From Odobenus rosmarus divergens (lineage: Eukaryota > Chordata > Mammalia > Carnivora > Odobenidae), in NCBI RefSeq assembly GCF_000321225.1, contig NW_004450267.1, positions 4,706,802 to 4,770,801 on the forward strand: 64,000 bases of DNA, read 5' to 3'. The notes under the pieces are model-generated. The model was not told where the DNA came from and did not search any database. It was given only the letters and a program-made list of their open reading frames with translations. How positions within the stretch are numbered: the first letter of the stretch is position 1; every line of letters starts with the position of its first letter. This document shows, piece by piece, positions 55,903-64,000 of this stretch. The position numbers and the translations under genes are program-made.

Positions 55903-56121
55903 AAAGATTTTATTTATTTTTTACTTTTATTTTTTTTAAAGATTTTATTTATTTATTTGAGAGAGAGAATGAGATAGAGAACATGAGACGGGGGAGGGTC
56001 AGAGGGAGAAGCAGACTGCCTGCTGAGCAGGGGGCCCGATGCGGGACTCGATCCCGGGACTCCGGGATCATGACCCGAGCCGAAGGCAGTCGCTTAACCA
56101 ACTGAGCCACCCAGGCGCCCC
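55903..56121 (-). mobile_element. CAN SINE, minus strand, second of a stacked trio
   Basis: AAAGATTTTATTTATTTATTTG start and ACTGAGCCACCCAGGCGCCCC end. TAAAGATTTTATTT occurs on both sides, consistent with insertion into the A/T tail of another SINE. Confidence 0.92.
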
Positions 56122-56224
56122 TAAAGATTTTATTTTTAAGTAACCCCTATACCCAACGTTGGGATCCAACTCAACCCCAAGATCAAGAGTTGCATGCTCT
56201 ACCGACTAAGCCAGCCAGACACCA
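56122..56224 (-). mobile_element. Short CAN SINE, minus strand, third of a stacked trio
   Basis: TAAAGATTTTATTTTTAAGTAA start and ACTAAGCCAGCCAGACACC end mark the short subfamily lacking the (TC)n module. Confidence 0.82.
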
Positions 56225-56259
56225 CACTGAATACTAATTTTAAATCAGACATCTTACTG

Positions 56260-57560
56260 AATCGTTTTGCTGTTTGTAATACTTTCTTTTTAATTCACAG
56301 ATTTTTTTTTTTGAGAGCAGTTTTAGGTTCGCAGGAAAATTGAATGGAATGTATAGAGGCCCCACAAACCCTCAGCTCCTCCCCTCCCCCACCACACCCA
56401 GCCTCCCTCACCACCAGAATGGTACATTTATTATACCTGACGGACCAACGTTGACATACTACCAACCAAGGTCCATAGTTTACATTAGGGGTCACTCTGT
56501 GTGTTGTATATTCTCTGGGTGTTGACAGATGTATAATGACATATATCTATTTTATAATATCATACAGAATAGTTTCCCTGCCCTAAAAATCCTGTATATA
56601 CCTGTTCATCTCTCCCTCCCTCCCCATGACCCCCTGGGAACCACTGATCTTTTTACTATTTCTATAGTTTTGCCTTTTTGAGAATGCTATACATTCGCCT
56701 TTTCAGATTGGCTTCTTTCACTTGGCGATATGCACCTAAGCTGCTTCTGTCTCTTCATGGCTTGAGACCTCATTTCTTTTTACTCTGCATAATATTCCAT
56801 TGTCTGGATGTGCCACAGTTTGCTTATCTGTCCACCTAGTGAAGGACATCTTGGCTGTTTCTAAGTGTTGGCAACTACAAATAAAGCTGCTATAAACATC
56901 CACTTGCAGGTTTTTGTGTGGCGTTTCAACTCATGTGGGTAAATACCAAGAAGCACAATTGCTGGATCATATGGTAAGACTTTGTTTAGTTTTGTAAGGA
57001 ACCACCAAACTGTCCTCCAAAGTGGTGGTTACATTTTGCGTTCCCACCAGCAACGAATGAGATTTCCTGCTGCTTTACGTCCTCCCCAGCATTTGGTGTT
57101 TAATACGTTTTGAGTCAGATCTTTTGGGTTTTCTAGGTATAAAATTATGCCATCTGCAGATAATAATAATGGTTCCACCTCCTCTCCAATTTCTGTGCCT
57201 CTATGTTCTACTCTTATCAAATCACATTGGTTATTACATCCACAAAAATGTTAAATAATAGCTGTAAAAAGGGACCTATCTCTCTTGTTCCTGACTTCGA
57301 GTTGGGGAGAGCTTCTGGTGTGTCCCATTAAGCACAATGCTGCCTTTGATACCAAAATAAATATCTGTTATCATGTTAATGAAGTATACACCTACTCCTA
57401 CTGTATGAAGAGTGTTCACCAAGATTAAACTGTTGAATTTGTCAGCATTTATGGCGGTTATCATATGATTTTTCTCTTTAGATCTATTAATATGGAAAAT
57501 TATGGTGATAGATTTCCTAATATTAAACCATTTTTATATTTCTGGAAGATAGCCACTTTT
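56260..57560 (-). mobile_element. L1M-type LINE, about 1.3 kb
   Basis: GCAGTTTTAGGTTCGCAGGAAAATTG, CAGATGTATAATGACATATATC, ATAGTTTTGCCTTTTTGAGAATG and ACTGTCCTCCAAAGTGG are reversed L1 3' sequence. From about 57090 the text continues into decayed ORF2-like sequence. Confidence 0.75.
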
Positions 57561-58343
57561 TAAGAAATCCACTTGAATTCTTCACACACAAAAAAACTTT
57601 CTCATCTGAATCCTTGTCTCTGAAAAAACTGTTAAATGCACAAATGTGCAAAAGCTACTCATCAAGTGCTCCTATTCCTTCAACAGATCCAAGTTCATCT
57701 ATAGAAAAACCCCAGAAAAACCTGGGGTCCCTTTGGCTGGAGAGCCACAGACAGATGGCCCAAAGGACTTCCGCCCCACATACAAATATGGAGCCTTGCT
57801 TAGCTTTAGGTCAGACAAGATATGCTCTTTTGCCTGAGGACCTGTACCCTGGCCCAGTACTCCTGGGCCAGGGGCCTCACCCAGCCTTCAGGTGAGCCAC
57901 TCCCACTTCTTAGGGTCACCAGTCAATTCTGTTAATGATCTGAGATCTTTGTTTCTCAACTTCTTTCACAATCCTGGGGGTACAAGGCCAGCATCCCTCG
58001 TGAGAGAGAAAGGTAAAAGGATGCAAGGAACAGAGGTCAGAGTCACCTGGACATGGTGTGTAGAATGGGGAACCTCTGCTTCTGCAAATCAGATCCTGTG
58101 ATCACCAGCCTACCGCTTCTCTGTGTGTCTGGTTCTGTCCTTAACTCTGATGCTATCTTTCTGGCTCTCTCTTTCCAGTTTGGATGAGTCCTTGACCCCC
58201 GAAGTGCCTAGCAGCAATTCCTGGCTGATGGCGAGTGGGGGTTCTCGACAGACTCAAACAGGGACACAGCCCAGTCTTCCCAAAAGCTTCAGTGGGCGAG
58301 TCCCTGAAAAGGGTCAGGGTTTAGCTGACACAAGACCAAAATG
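57561..58343. other. Intergenic sequence, no gene assigned
   Basis: A 93-aa open frame (57614-57895) runs up to a donor-like CTTCAG|GTGAGC, which gives it an exon-like look. No family is recognised, and no acceptor-flanked partner could be found. Confidence 0.3.
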
Positions 58344-58543
58344 AGGGGCATCCGGGTGGCTCAGTCGGTTAAGCGTCTGTCTTTGGCTCAGACCATGATC
58401 TCAGGCTCCTGGGATGAGTCCTGCCTCCAGGCGCCCTGCTCAGTGGGGAGTCTGCTTCTCCCTCTACCCCTACCCCCTGCTCATGATCTCTCTCTTACAC
58501 ACTCTCGCTCTCAAATAAATAAAATCTTAAAAAAAAAAAAAAA
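58344..58543 (+). mobile_element. CAN SINE, plus strand
   Basis: GGGGCATCCGGGTGGCTCAGTC head and TCAAATAAATAAAATCTT tail. GACCAAAATGA and GCCAAAACGA are imperfect duplications. Confidence 0.92.
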
Positions 58544-58739
58544 GCCAAAACGAAAACAGCCCAGGGCAAGCCGCACCGCAAGCTTAAGGCAGAACTAGAT
58601 GAAACTGCTGATAATCCGTTGGTTTTGACATACCAGAAAACTGCTGTGGTTCAAATACAAAAGCTGCCTTTGAGAAGGAAATAGTCACAGAATCAAATCT
58701 GTGGTGCCACCCAGTGGTCAGAGCAAATACAGAACTTGT

Positions 58740-59000
58740 TTCCTGGAGGACGTGGTTAACAGGGTAACTAACGTTCCTGGAGCTCGCACTACATGCTGGG
58801 ATTAGGAGCTTTGCACAAGTGATTATTTCATTCTACTAGGATTTTGATGTGCCACAAAGAGCTCTTCTGAGGTAGGTGATAGGTATTTATCCCGATTTTA
58901 AGGGTAAAATGAGGCCCAGGGGACTAAAGTGAGGAATGCAAGATCGCACAGCTGAGGGCGGCTCACCCAGGTTTGAGCTGAGTCTTGACTCAGAGTCACG
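58740..59000 (-). mobile_element. MIR fragment, near full length
   Basis: TTCCTGGAGCTCGCACTACATGCTGGG, GGTAAAATGAGGCCCAGGGG and ATCGCACAGCTG match MIR in reverse orientation. Confidence 0.65.
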
Positions 59001-59219
59001 CTCTTCACATCCAGCGGTTCCCCTTCCCGTTTTAGACAGAAGATGAGGCTCCTGCGCTGCAGATCCAAATCCTCGGAGGTCCCAGCTCAGGCTGTTCCAG
59101 GTACACACGCGTAATGTCTGAGCACTTTGCATCACACTGGAACAGGAGATGTTAGTGGAACCAAAATAGGCCATTAAATTAGTAGTTTTTTAAAAGCTGT
59201 ATTAAAAATAGTTAATTAA

Positions 59220-59430
59220 GGGGTACCTGGGTGGCTCAGTCGTTAAGCGTCTGCCTTCGGCTCAGGTCATGATCCCAGGGTCCTGGGATGGAGCCCGGCA
59301 TCCGGCTCCCTGCTCTGCGGGAAGCCTGCTTCTCCCTCTCCCACTCCCCCAGTTTGTGTTCCCTCTCTCACTGGGTCTCTCTCTGTCAAATAAATAAATA
59401 AAATCTTTTAAAAATAAAAAAATAAATTAA
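59220..59430 (+). mobile_element. CAN SINE, plus strand, near consensus
   Basis: GGGTACCTGGGTGGCTCAGTCG head, TTTGTGTTCCCTCTCTCACTG module and (AAAT)n tail. Confidence 0.93.
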
Positions 59431-59444
59431 AAAATAAAAATTAA

Positions 59445-59611
59445 GGGCGCCTGGGTGGCTCAGTCGGTTGAGCATCCCACTCTTGATTTTGGCTCAGGTC
59501 ATGATCCCGGGGTCCTGGTTGGGGAGTCTGCTTCTCCCACTCCTTCTGCCCCTCCCCATGTGCTCTCTCTCTCTTTCAAATAAATAAATAAAATCTTAAA
59601 AAAAAAAAAAA
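59445..59611 (+). mobile_element. CAN SINE, plus strand, internally shortened
   Basis: GGGCGCCTGGGTGGCTCAGTCGG head. About 40 bases of the middle (GAGCCCCGCATCGGGCTCC region) are missing after GGGGTCCTGGTT. It was inserted at the A-rich tail of the SINE at 59220. Confidence 0.9.
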
Positions 59612-59869
59612 CAAAATAAAAAAGAAAACTGTATGCTTAAAAAGAACATTGATCAAGTAATTGTCAGCTTAGTGAAGTTTGCTCTGGAAAATTTTCTGTC
59701 CAAAATTAACTAATATTTGTGTAATCTGGATTAAATGTGTTGATTCAAATCTTCCTTGGGGGTAAAAATGTCCCCTGAATCAAATGGTATGTCCAAACGA
59801 CAAGGTCCAAACATTCCTTCCCCTGATGGCGTGGCTGCTTCCTCCCATCCCGTGAGACGCCTGGGGACA

Positions 59870-60320
59870 GGAGAATGAGCTGTTTAGTTAGGCGGCTGAG
59901 GACAGGACAGAGCATGCGGGATGTCCGCCATCACTGAAGGCTCGCGCGCTGGGTGCAAGAGTCAGCGGGGCGCTGGGATGGCCAGAGAGAGGGATCATCA
60001 GCCTGCTCCGGGGCACACGGCTCACTGGCGGCGGCGCCAGCTCCATCCCCAGGCACCGACTCCGGCCCCTTGGACGACCTGAGAAGCACTGCTGCTTAGC
60101 GGACCAGCCACTTGTGAGTTGGGAAAACCACAGGAGGACCTGAGCCAAGACCTCAGCTATTCCTGAGCCCGCACAACCTGAGAACTTTGGTCCCGCCCCA
60201 TGTGGGCCAAGAACAGGGGGATGGCTTCAGCACAGGCACCGCACCTACCTTCCAGTTTCCCACAGAATCTAGTCCCTGATTCAAGATGGCGGCGAGGAGG
60301 AAGGAGATGAAAGAGGAGGG
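59870..60320. promoter_or_regulatory. GC/CpG-rich patch with YY1-type motif, candidate promoter
   Basis: This stretch is clearly richer in CpG than its flanks (GCTCGCGCGCTGGG, GGCGGCGGCGCCAGC). It contains CAAGATGGCGGCGAG at 60282-60296, whose core AAGATGGCGGC is the classic YY1 promoter-proximal motif. It could be the first exon or promoter of a gene further right (PIGZ is the expected neighbour), a non-coding RNA or a decayed element. Confidence 0.3.
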
Positions 60321-60360
60321 GGACAAAGGAAGAGGCAGGGGGACAAAGGAAGAGGCAGGG
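60321..60360. repeat. 20-bp tandem duplication
   Basis: Two exact copies of GGACAAAGGAAGAGGCAGGG, immediately right of the YY1-type motif. Confidence 0.95.
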
Positions 60361-60552
60361 GACTGGAGAGCGGGAAGGTGGGAGGCTGAGCCCTGACCCA
60401 GAGAAGAGAAGGCTTCAGGCTTGCTCCATTTCATCTTCAGGCTTAGGAAAGGCTCTCATACCAGGCTGCTGTTTCTCATGTCAACTCTGTGTGTCTATCT
60501 GAACTTTGTGAACTGTGCATGTATATTACTTTGATTAAAAATGTACATTAAA

Positions 60553-60733
60553 GGGCGCCTGGGTGACTCAGTTGGTTAAGTGACTGCCTTCGGCTCAGGT
60601 CGTGATCCCAGGGTCCTGGGGTTGAGTTCGGCATTGGGCTCCCCCTGCTCAGCGGGGAGTCGCTTCTTCTGCCGCTCCCCCTGCTGGTGCTCTCTCTCTC
60701 TGTCAAATAAATAAATAAAATCTTTTTTAAAAA
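60553..60733 (+). mobile_element. CAN SINE, plus strand
   Basis: GGGCGCCTGGGTGACTCAGTTGG head and CTGTCAAATAAATAAATAAA tail. AATGTACATTAAAG and AACGTACATTAAAG flank it. Confidence 0.93.
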
Positions 60734-61004
60734 ACGTACATTAAAGCAGTAAGGATGTCAGTGAGACACAAAGAAACCGAAGGATGACAAAGCATTACCC
60801 GGGCAGCTAGAGAGCCAAAGATCCCAGGGATATACGGTACCTTCCAGCTGGGCAGCAAGGGGGGGACATGAGCCCGTGTCTCGCCTTGTCCTGACAGTGT
60901 TCCTATGGATCCACCACTGTCTTCCAGTGGTTCTTAGTCTTTGTAGGGTCCCGGACCCTTTTGGGGTTTTTCGGTTTTGTTTTGGTTTTCGTTTTTTTGT
61001 TTTT

Positions 61005-61110
61005 TTTTTTAACATTTATCAAGACATAATTTACATAACATGGAGTTCATCCATTTAAAGTATACGATGTAAGAGTTTTTAGTATATTTAGAGCCCTTCC
61101 CCCTCACTCA
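61005..61110 (-). mobile_element. Old L1-type fragment
   Basis: A poly(T) then AACATTTATCAAGACATAATTTACATAACATGG (partly quoted) resembles reversed L1 3' UTR. Confidence 0.5.
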
Positions 61111-61114
61111 CTGA

Positions 61115-61835
61115 CCCACAATGGACTGTGACAATGAGAGAGAAATAAACCTTTATTATGGTAAGGCACTGAGATTTGGGGTTATTTGATACAGCATTTA
61201 GCCTGCCCTGACTGATTTGGTGCCCCTTTGGAGAAACTGCATTTACCTCCTGGATCTCAGATTACTCATCTGAAAATGAGGGGTTCAAAATAGGGGCTCT
61301 CTTGGTTGCGTTTCAGCTATAACACTTCATTTATAAATTGTGTGGTTATTATTTCCAAGTGGTTTAAAACTCTGCGAGGACTAATTGTAGAATTTCTCAA
61401 CTATAATAAGGAGTAAATTCTCCATTTACAGATGTGTTGTGCTCCAAAAGACCAGGCCCCAGACCCTTTTGAAATTAGAAACCATTTTGCGCCTCAGGAA
61501 AAACAATACAGATATATGCATACACATAAAACTCTCCATATAATTTCCTGGGTATAGAGACCCCAAGTTAGAAACCACTGTTCCACATGCTGATGGCCAA
61601 CCAGACTGTTTTTCCAATCCAGAATCTTTTTTTCTGAGCTTCAAAAGTTCAACTGCATTCCTCAAACCTTCCTGGAAATCTCCCAAGTGCCAGGTAGCCA
61701 AAACCGAACTTAAAATCTTCCCCCTAAATCTGCTCACCTCCCATATTCCCTATCTAGGGACTGGAACTTTCATTCACCAGTTGCCTAGGTCTCCGAGACC
61801 TGCCATCACCCTGGACCAGTGGTCCTCAATGGTGG
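61115..61835. other. Intergenic sequence, no gene seen
   Basis: Unique-looking sequence. The 103-aa antisense frame (61426-61737) shows no family resemblance. Confidence 0.4.
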
Positions 61836-61839
61836 CTGG

Positions 61840-62161
61840 GAAATTGGATATCCATGTGGGGGGTAAAAAATGAACCTTGATCCTTACCTCCCATTGTATA
61901 TGAAAAATAAAAATTAATTTCAATGTATTAAAGACCTAAACAAAAAGCTAAAACTATACAATTCTAGGAGAATATATTTGTGACTTCACCTTAAGGTAGG
62001 CAAAGACTTCTTAGGGCACAAAACATAAACCACCAAGAAAAATTTTCTATAAATTGGACACAGTCATAATTAGAAACTGGCTTTTTACCTTTAAGAAAAT
62101 GCAGAAATAAACTACAATGGACTTTCAAGCATTGCTGGTGGTAATATTAAAATAGTATAAC
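61840..62161 (+). mobile_element. L1M LINE, first segment
   Basis: ATTAAAGACCTAAACAAAAAGC, AACTATACAATTCTAGGAG and GGCAAAGACTTCTTAGGGC are L1M phrases. The same copy resumes at 62396, 63072, 63376 and 63595. Confidence 0.75.
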
Positions 62162-62395
62162 TGGGGCTCCTGGGTGGCTTAGTTAGTTAAGCGCCGAATC
62201 TTGATTTCGGCTCAAGTCATGATCTCAGGGTCGTGAGATGGAGCCGGCTCTGGGTTGAGGTCCCTGCTGGGCATGAAGCCTGCTTGGGATTCTCTCTCTT
62301 CCTCTCCCTCTCCCCCTCTACCCTCCCCCACAGCCCTGCCAGCCTCACATGTGCTCTCTCTCTAAAAATTAATTAGTTAATTTAACTAATTAATT
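62162..62395 (+). mobile_element. CAN SINE, plus strand, inside L1M
   Basis: GGGGCTCCTGGGTGGCTTAGTT head and (TTAA)n-like tail. AAATAGTATAAC and AAATAATATAAC flank it. Confidence 0.9.
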
Positions 62396-62435
62396 AAAAT
62401 GAAATAATATAACCACTTTGAAAACAGTTTCACAG

Positions 62436-63071
62436 TGTAGAGAGCAAGATGGGGTCACTCATGTCAAGCAGAAGCCTGGGTCAAGCCATGACATAAGCAG
62501 TTAAGGGTATTGCAGCTAGGATATATTGCTGAGACCAGCGTCAGCTGACACCCCAGAACTGATAATGAGCAGAACCAGAGGACATCTGCAGGAGCCCAAC
62601 ACATTAATTCCCTTTAAAAGGGGGAGGGTTTTTGCAGCAAACTGTCAGACTCTTCAGACCTGACCCCTTTATGTCTGACCACTTAAAAAAGGCAGCTCCC
62701 ACCCACTCCTCTGCCCGATTGTTCTTCGAAGGGAACTGAGATCCTTCCTGCTTGAACATAAGAAGCAGTGAGTGCCCAGAGCTGACCTGCACCAACCTGA
62801 GGCCTTATCTCAACTGCACACCTACCGATGGACTCCGAGTCTGGTTTGTTTACTTCCTACACCCTTCTGTTATCTTGTTCGTTGTGTGGCTTGTCCTGTG
62901 TTCTGCTCTGTTTGCTGTGTAAGAAGGCAAGTTAATCACATGGTGAAATGTCATTGAGTTTGGAATCCTGAACCTGCTTTATAATTACGTTAACCTTGCT
63001 TTATGATTGAATAAAGCTGACACTGTGGAAAGACTCAACTCGTGTGTACGCCTTATAGTGTGCTCATGACA
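62436..63071 (+). mobile_element. Probable solo LTR of an endogenous retrovirus
   Basis: A 636-bp block, TGTAGAGAGC... to ...CTCATGACA, with TG/CA ends, breaks a continuous L1M. The flanks are CACAG and CACAA, a near-match 5-bp duplication. An AATAAA signal at 63010-63015 and a TTTAAAAGG TATA-like box near 62613 fit LTR structure. No internal gag/pol/env sequence is present. The family was not identified. Confidence 0.55.
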
Positions 63072-63172
63072 CACAACTTCCTCAAAAGTTAAAAATGCCA
63101 TACAACCAAGCCATCCCATCCACTTGTAGGTATTTTACCCAAGACAAATGGAAACATAGATCCACACAAGGA
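63072..63172 (+). mobile_element. L1M LINE, segment after LTR
   Basis: CACTTGTAGGTATTTTACCC and GAAACATAGATCCACACAAGG are the expected continuation of the L1M interrupted at 62435. Confidence 0.75.
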
Positions 63173-63375
63173 CTTTTTTTTTAAAGATTTATTTATTCCA
63201 GAGAGAGAGCACTCAGGAGCAGGGGGAGGGGCAGAGGAAGAGAAGCAGACTCCCCGCTGAGTGCCGAGCCCAACATGGGGCTTGATATTGAACCCTGAAG
63301 TCATGACCCTGAGATCATGACCTGAGCCGAAATCAAGAGTTGGACACCCAACTGACTGTGCCACCAAAGGGCCCC
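63173..63375 (-). mobile_element. CAN SINE, minus strand, inside L1M
   Basis: TTTAAAGATTTATTTATTCCAG start and GACTGTGCCACCAAAGGGCCCCC end. ACACAAGGACTTTT and ACACAAAGACTTTT flank it. Confidence 0.9.
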
Positions 63376-63402
63376 CACACAAAGACTTTTATAGGAATTT
63401 TT

Positions 63403-63594
63403 TTAAAAGATTTTATTTATTTATTTGACAGAGAGGGACACAGCGAGAGAAGGAACACAAGCAGGGGGAGTGGGAGAGGGAGAAGCAGGCCTCCCGTGGA
63501 GCAGGGAGCCCGATGCGGGGCTCGATCCCAGAACCCTGGGATCACGACCCGAGCCGAAGGCAGACGCCCAACGACTGAGCCACCCAGGCGCCCC
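63403..63594 (-). mobile_element. CAN SINE, minus strand, near consensus
   Basis: AAAAGATTTTATTTATTTATTTG start and GACTGAGCCACCCAGGCGCCCC end. A perfect TATAGGAATTTTT duplication is at 63390-63402 and 63595-63607. Confidence 0.95.
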
Positions 63595-64000
63595 TATAGG
63601 AATTTTTAAGGCAGTTTTATTCACTAAATCTCAAAACCAGAAACAGCCCAGATGTCCAACAACAACCCAAATGTCCTTCGGGGTCCTCAGAGGATACCTC
63701 CCCACCAGGCCAGCTGGGCCTCCCTAATCCACCAACCGATGTCCAAATGGATGAACAGTTTGTGTCAATGCCCACAATCCAGTACTACTCACTCAGGAAA
63801 GGAGGGAACCTACTGATACACACAACCACGTGGATGCCTCTCAGAAGCAGTGTGCTAAGTGAAAAGAAGCCAGGCACAAACAACCACATCCTGTATGGTC
63901 CTATTTATATGAAATGCCAGGGAAGAGAAAGTATAGTGATAGGAATTAGATGAGTGGTTGTCTGAGGCCAGGGAAGAGAGGGTAAAGGATTGACTGCAAA
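63595..64000 (+). mobile_element. L1M LINE, last visible segment
   Basis: CCAGAAACAGCCCAGATGTCC, GGATGAACAGTTTGTG, GTGCTAAGTGAAAAGAAGCC and TCCTGTATGGTCCTATTTATATG are L1M 3' phrases. The element runs off the right edge. Confidence 0.75.

Overview
The window is mammalian nuclear DNA from a carnivoran. The clearest sign is a dense set of about 32 tRNA-derived CAN SINEs (SINEC type) with a head reading close to GGCGCCTGGGTGGCTCAGT, an internal (TC)n stretch and an AATAAATAAA-rich tail. Most full-length copies end in a CTCGCTGTGTCTCTCTCTGTC-like module that I associate with arctoid caniforms (bears, seals, mustelids) rather than dogs; that sub-assignment is inference.

Two protein-coding genes are present, both on the + strand and in the order expected for the region equivalent to human 3q29. 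At the left edge (2650-3724) are the last two coding exons of DLG1 (SAP97), encoding the C-terminal end of its guanylate-kinase-like domain, followed by a roughly 1.7-2.2 kb AT-rich 3' UTR. From 15614 to 39201 lies a complete MELTF (melanotransferrin, MFI2, p97) gene: 16 coding exons, every intron GT-AG, an uninterrupted 737-codon frame, a signal peptide, two transferrin lobes and a C-terminal GPI-attachment signal. A CpG-rich promoter surrounds exon 1. Two poly(A) signal positions (39378, and a pair at 40946 and 40958) suggest short and long 3' UTRs.

The remaining sequence is non-coding. The 6-15 kb and 41-64 kb intervals are intergenic and hold L1M-type LINE 3' ends on both strands, L2 and MIR fossils, MER5A/hAT DNA-transposon fossils, layered CAN SINE insertions and one probable solo LTR (62436-63071) inside an L1. 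A GC-rich patch with a YY1-type AAGATGGCGGC site near 60.28 kb may be an unannotated promoter or first exon; the gene expected downstream, PIGZ, is not otherwise visible.

I found no new multi-gene biological system. The notable points are within MELTF: near-perfect exon-by-exon duplication of the two lobes; a C-lobe iron-ligand position that is Lys instead of Asp; a disrupted HExxH motif; a changed set of N-glycosylation sequons; tandem NAGNAG acceptors; and a 40-base poly(G) run in the putative long 3' UTR. Repeat layering also gives a readable insertion chronology at several sites. Calls rest on reading the sequence and on remembered family features; no database search was run.
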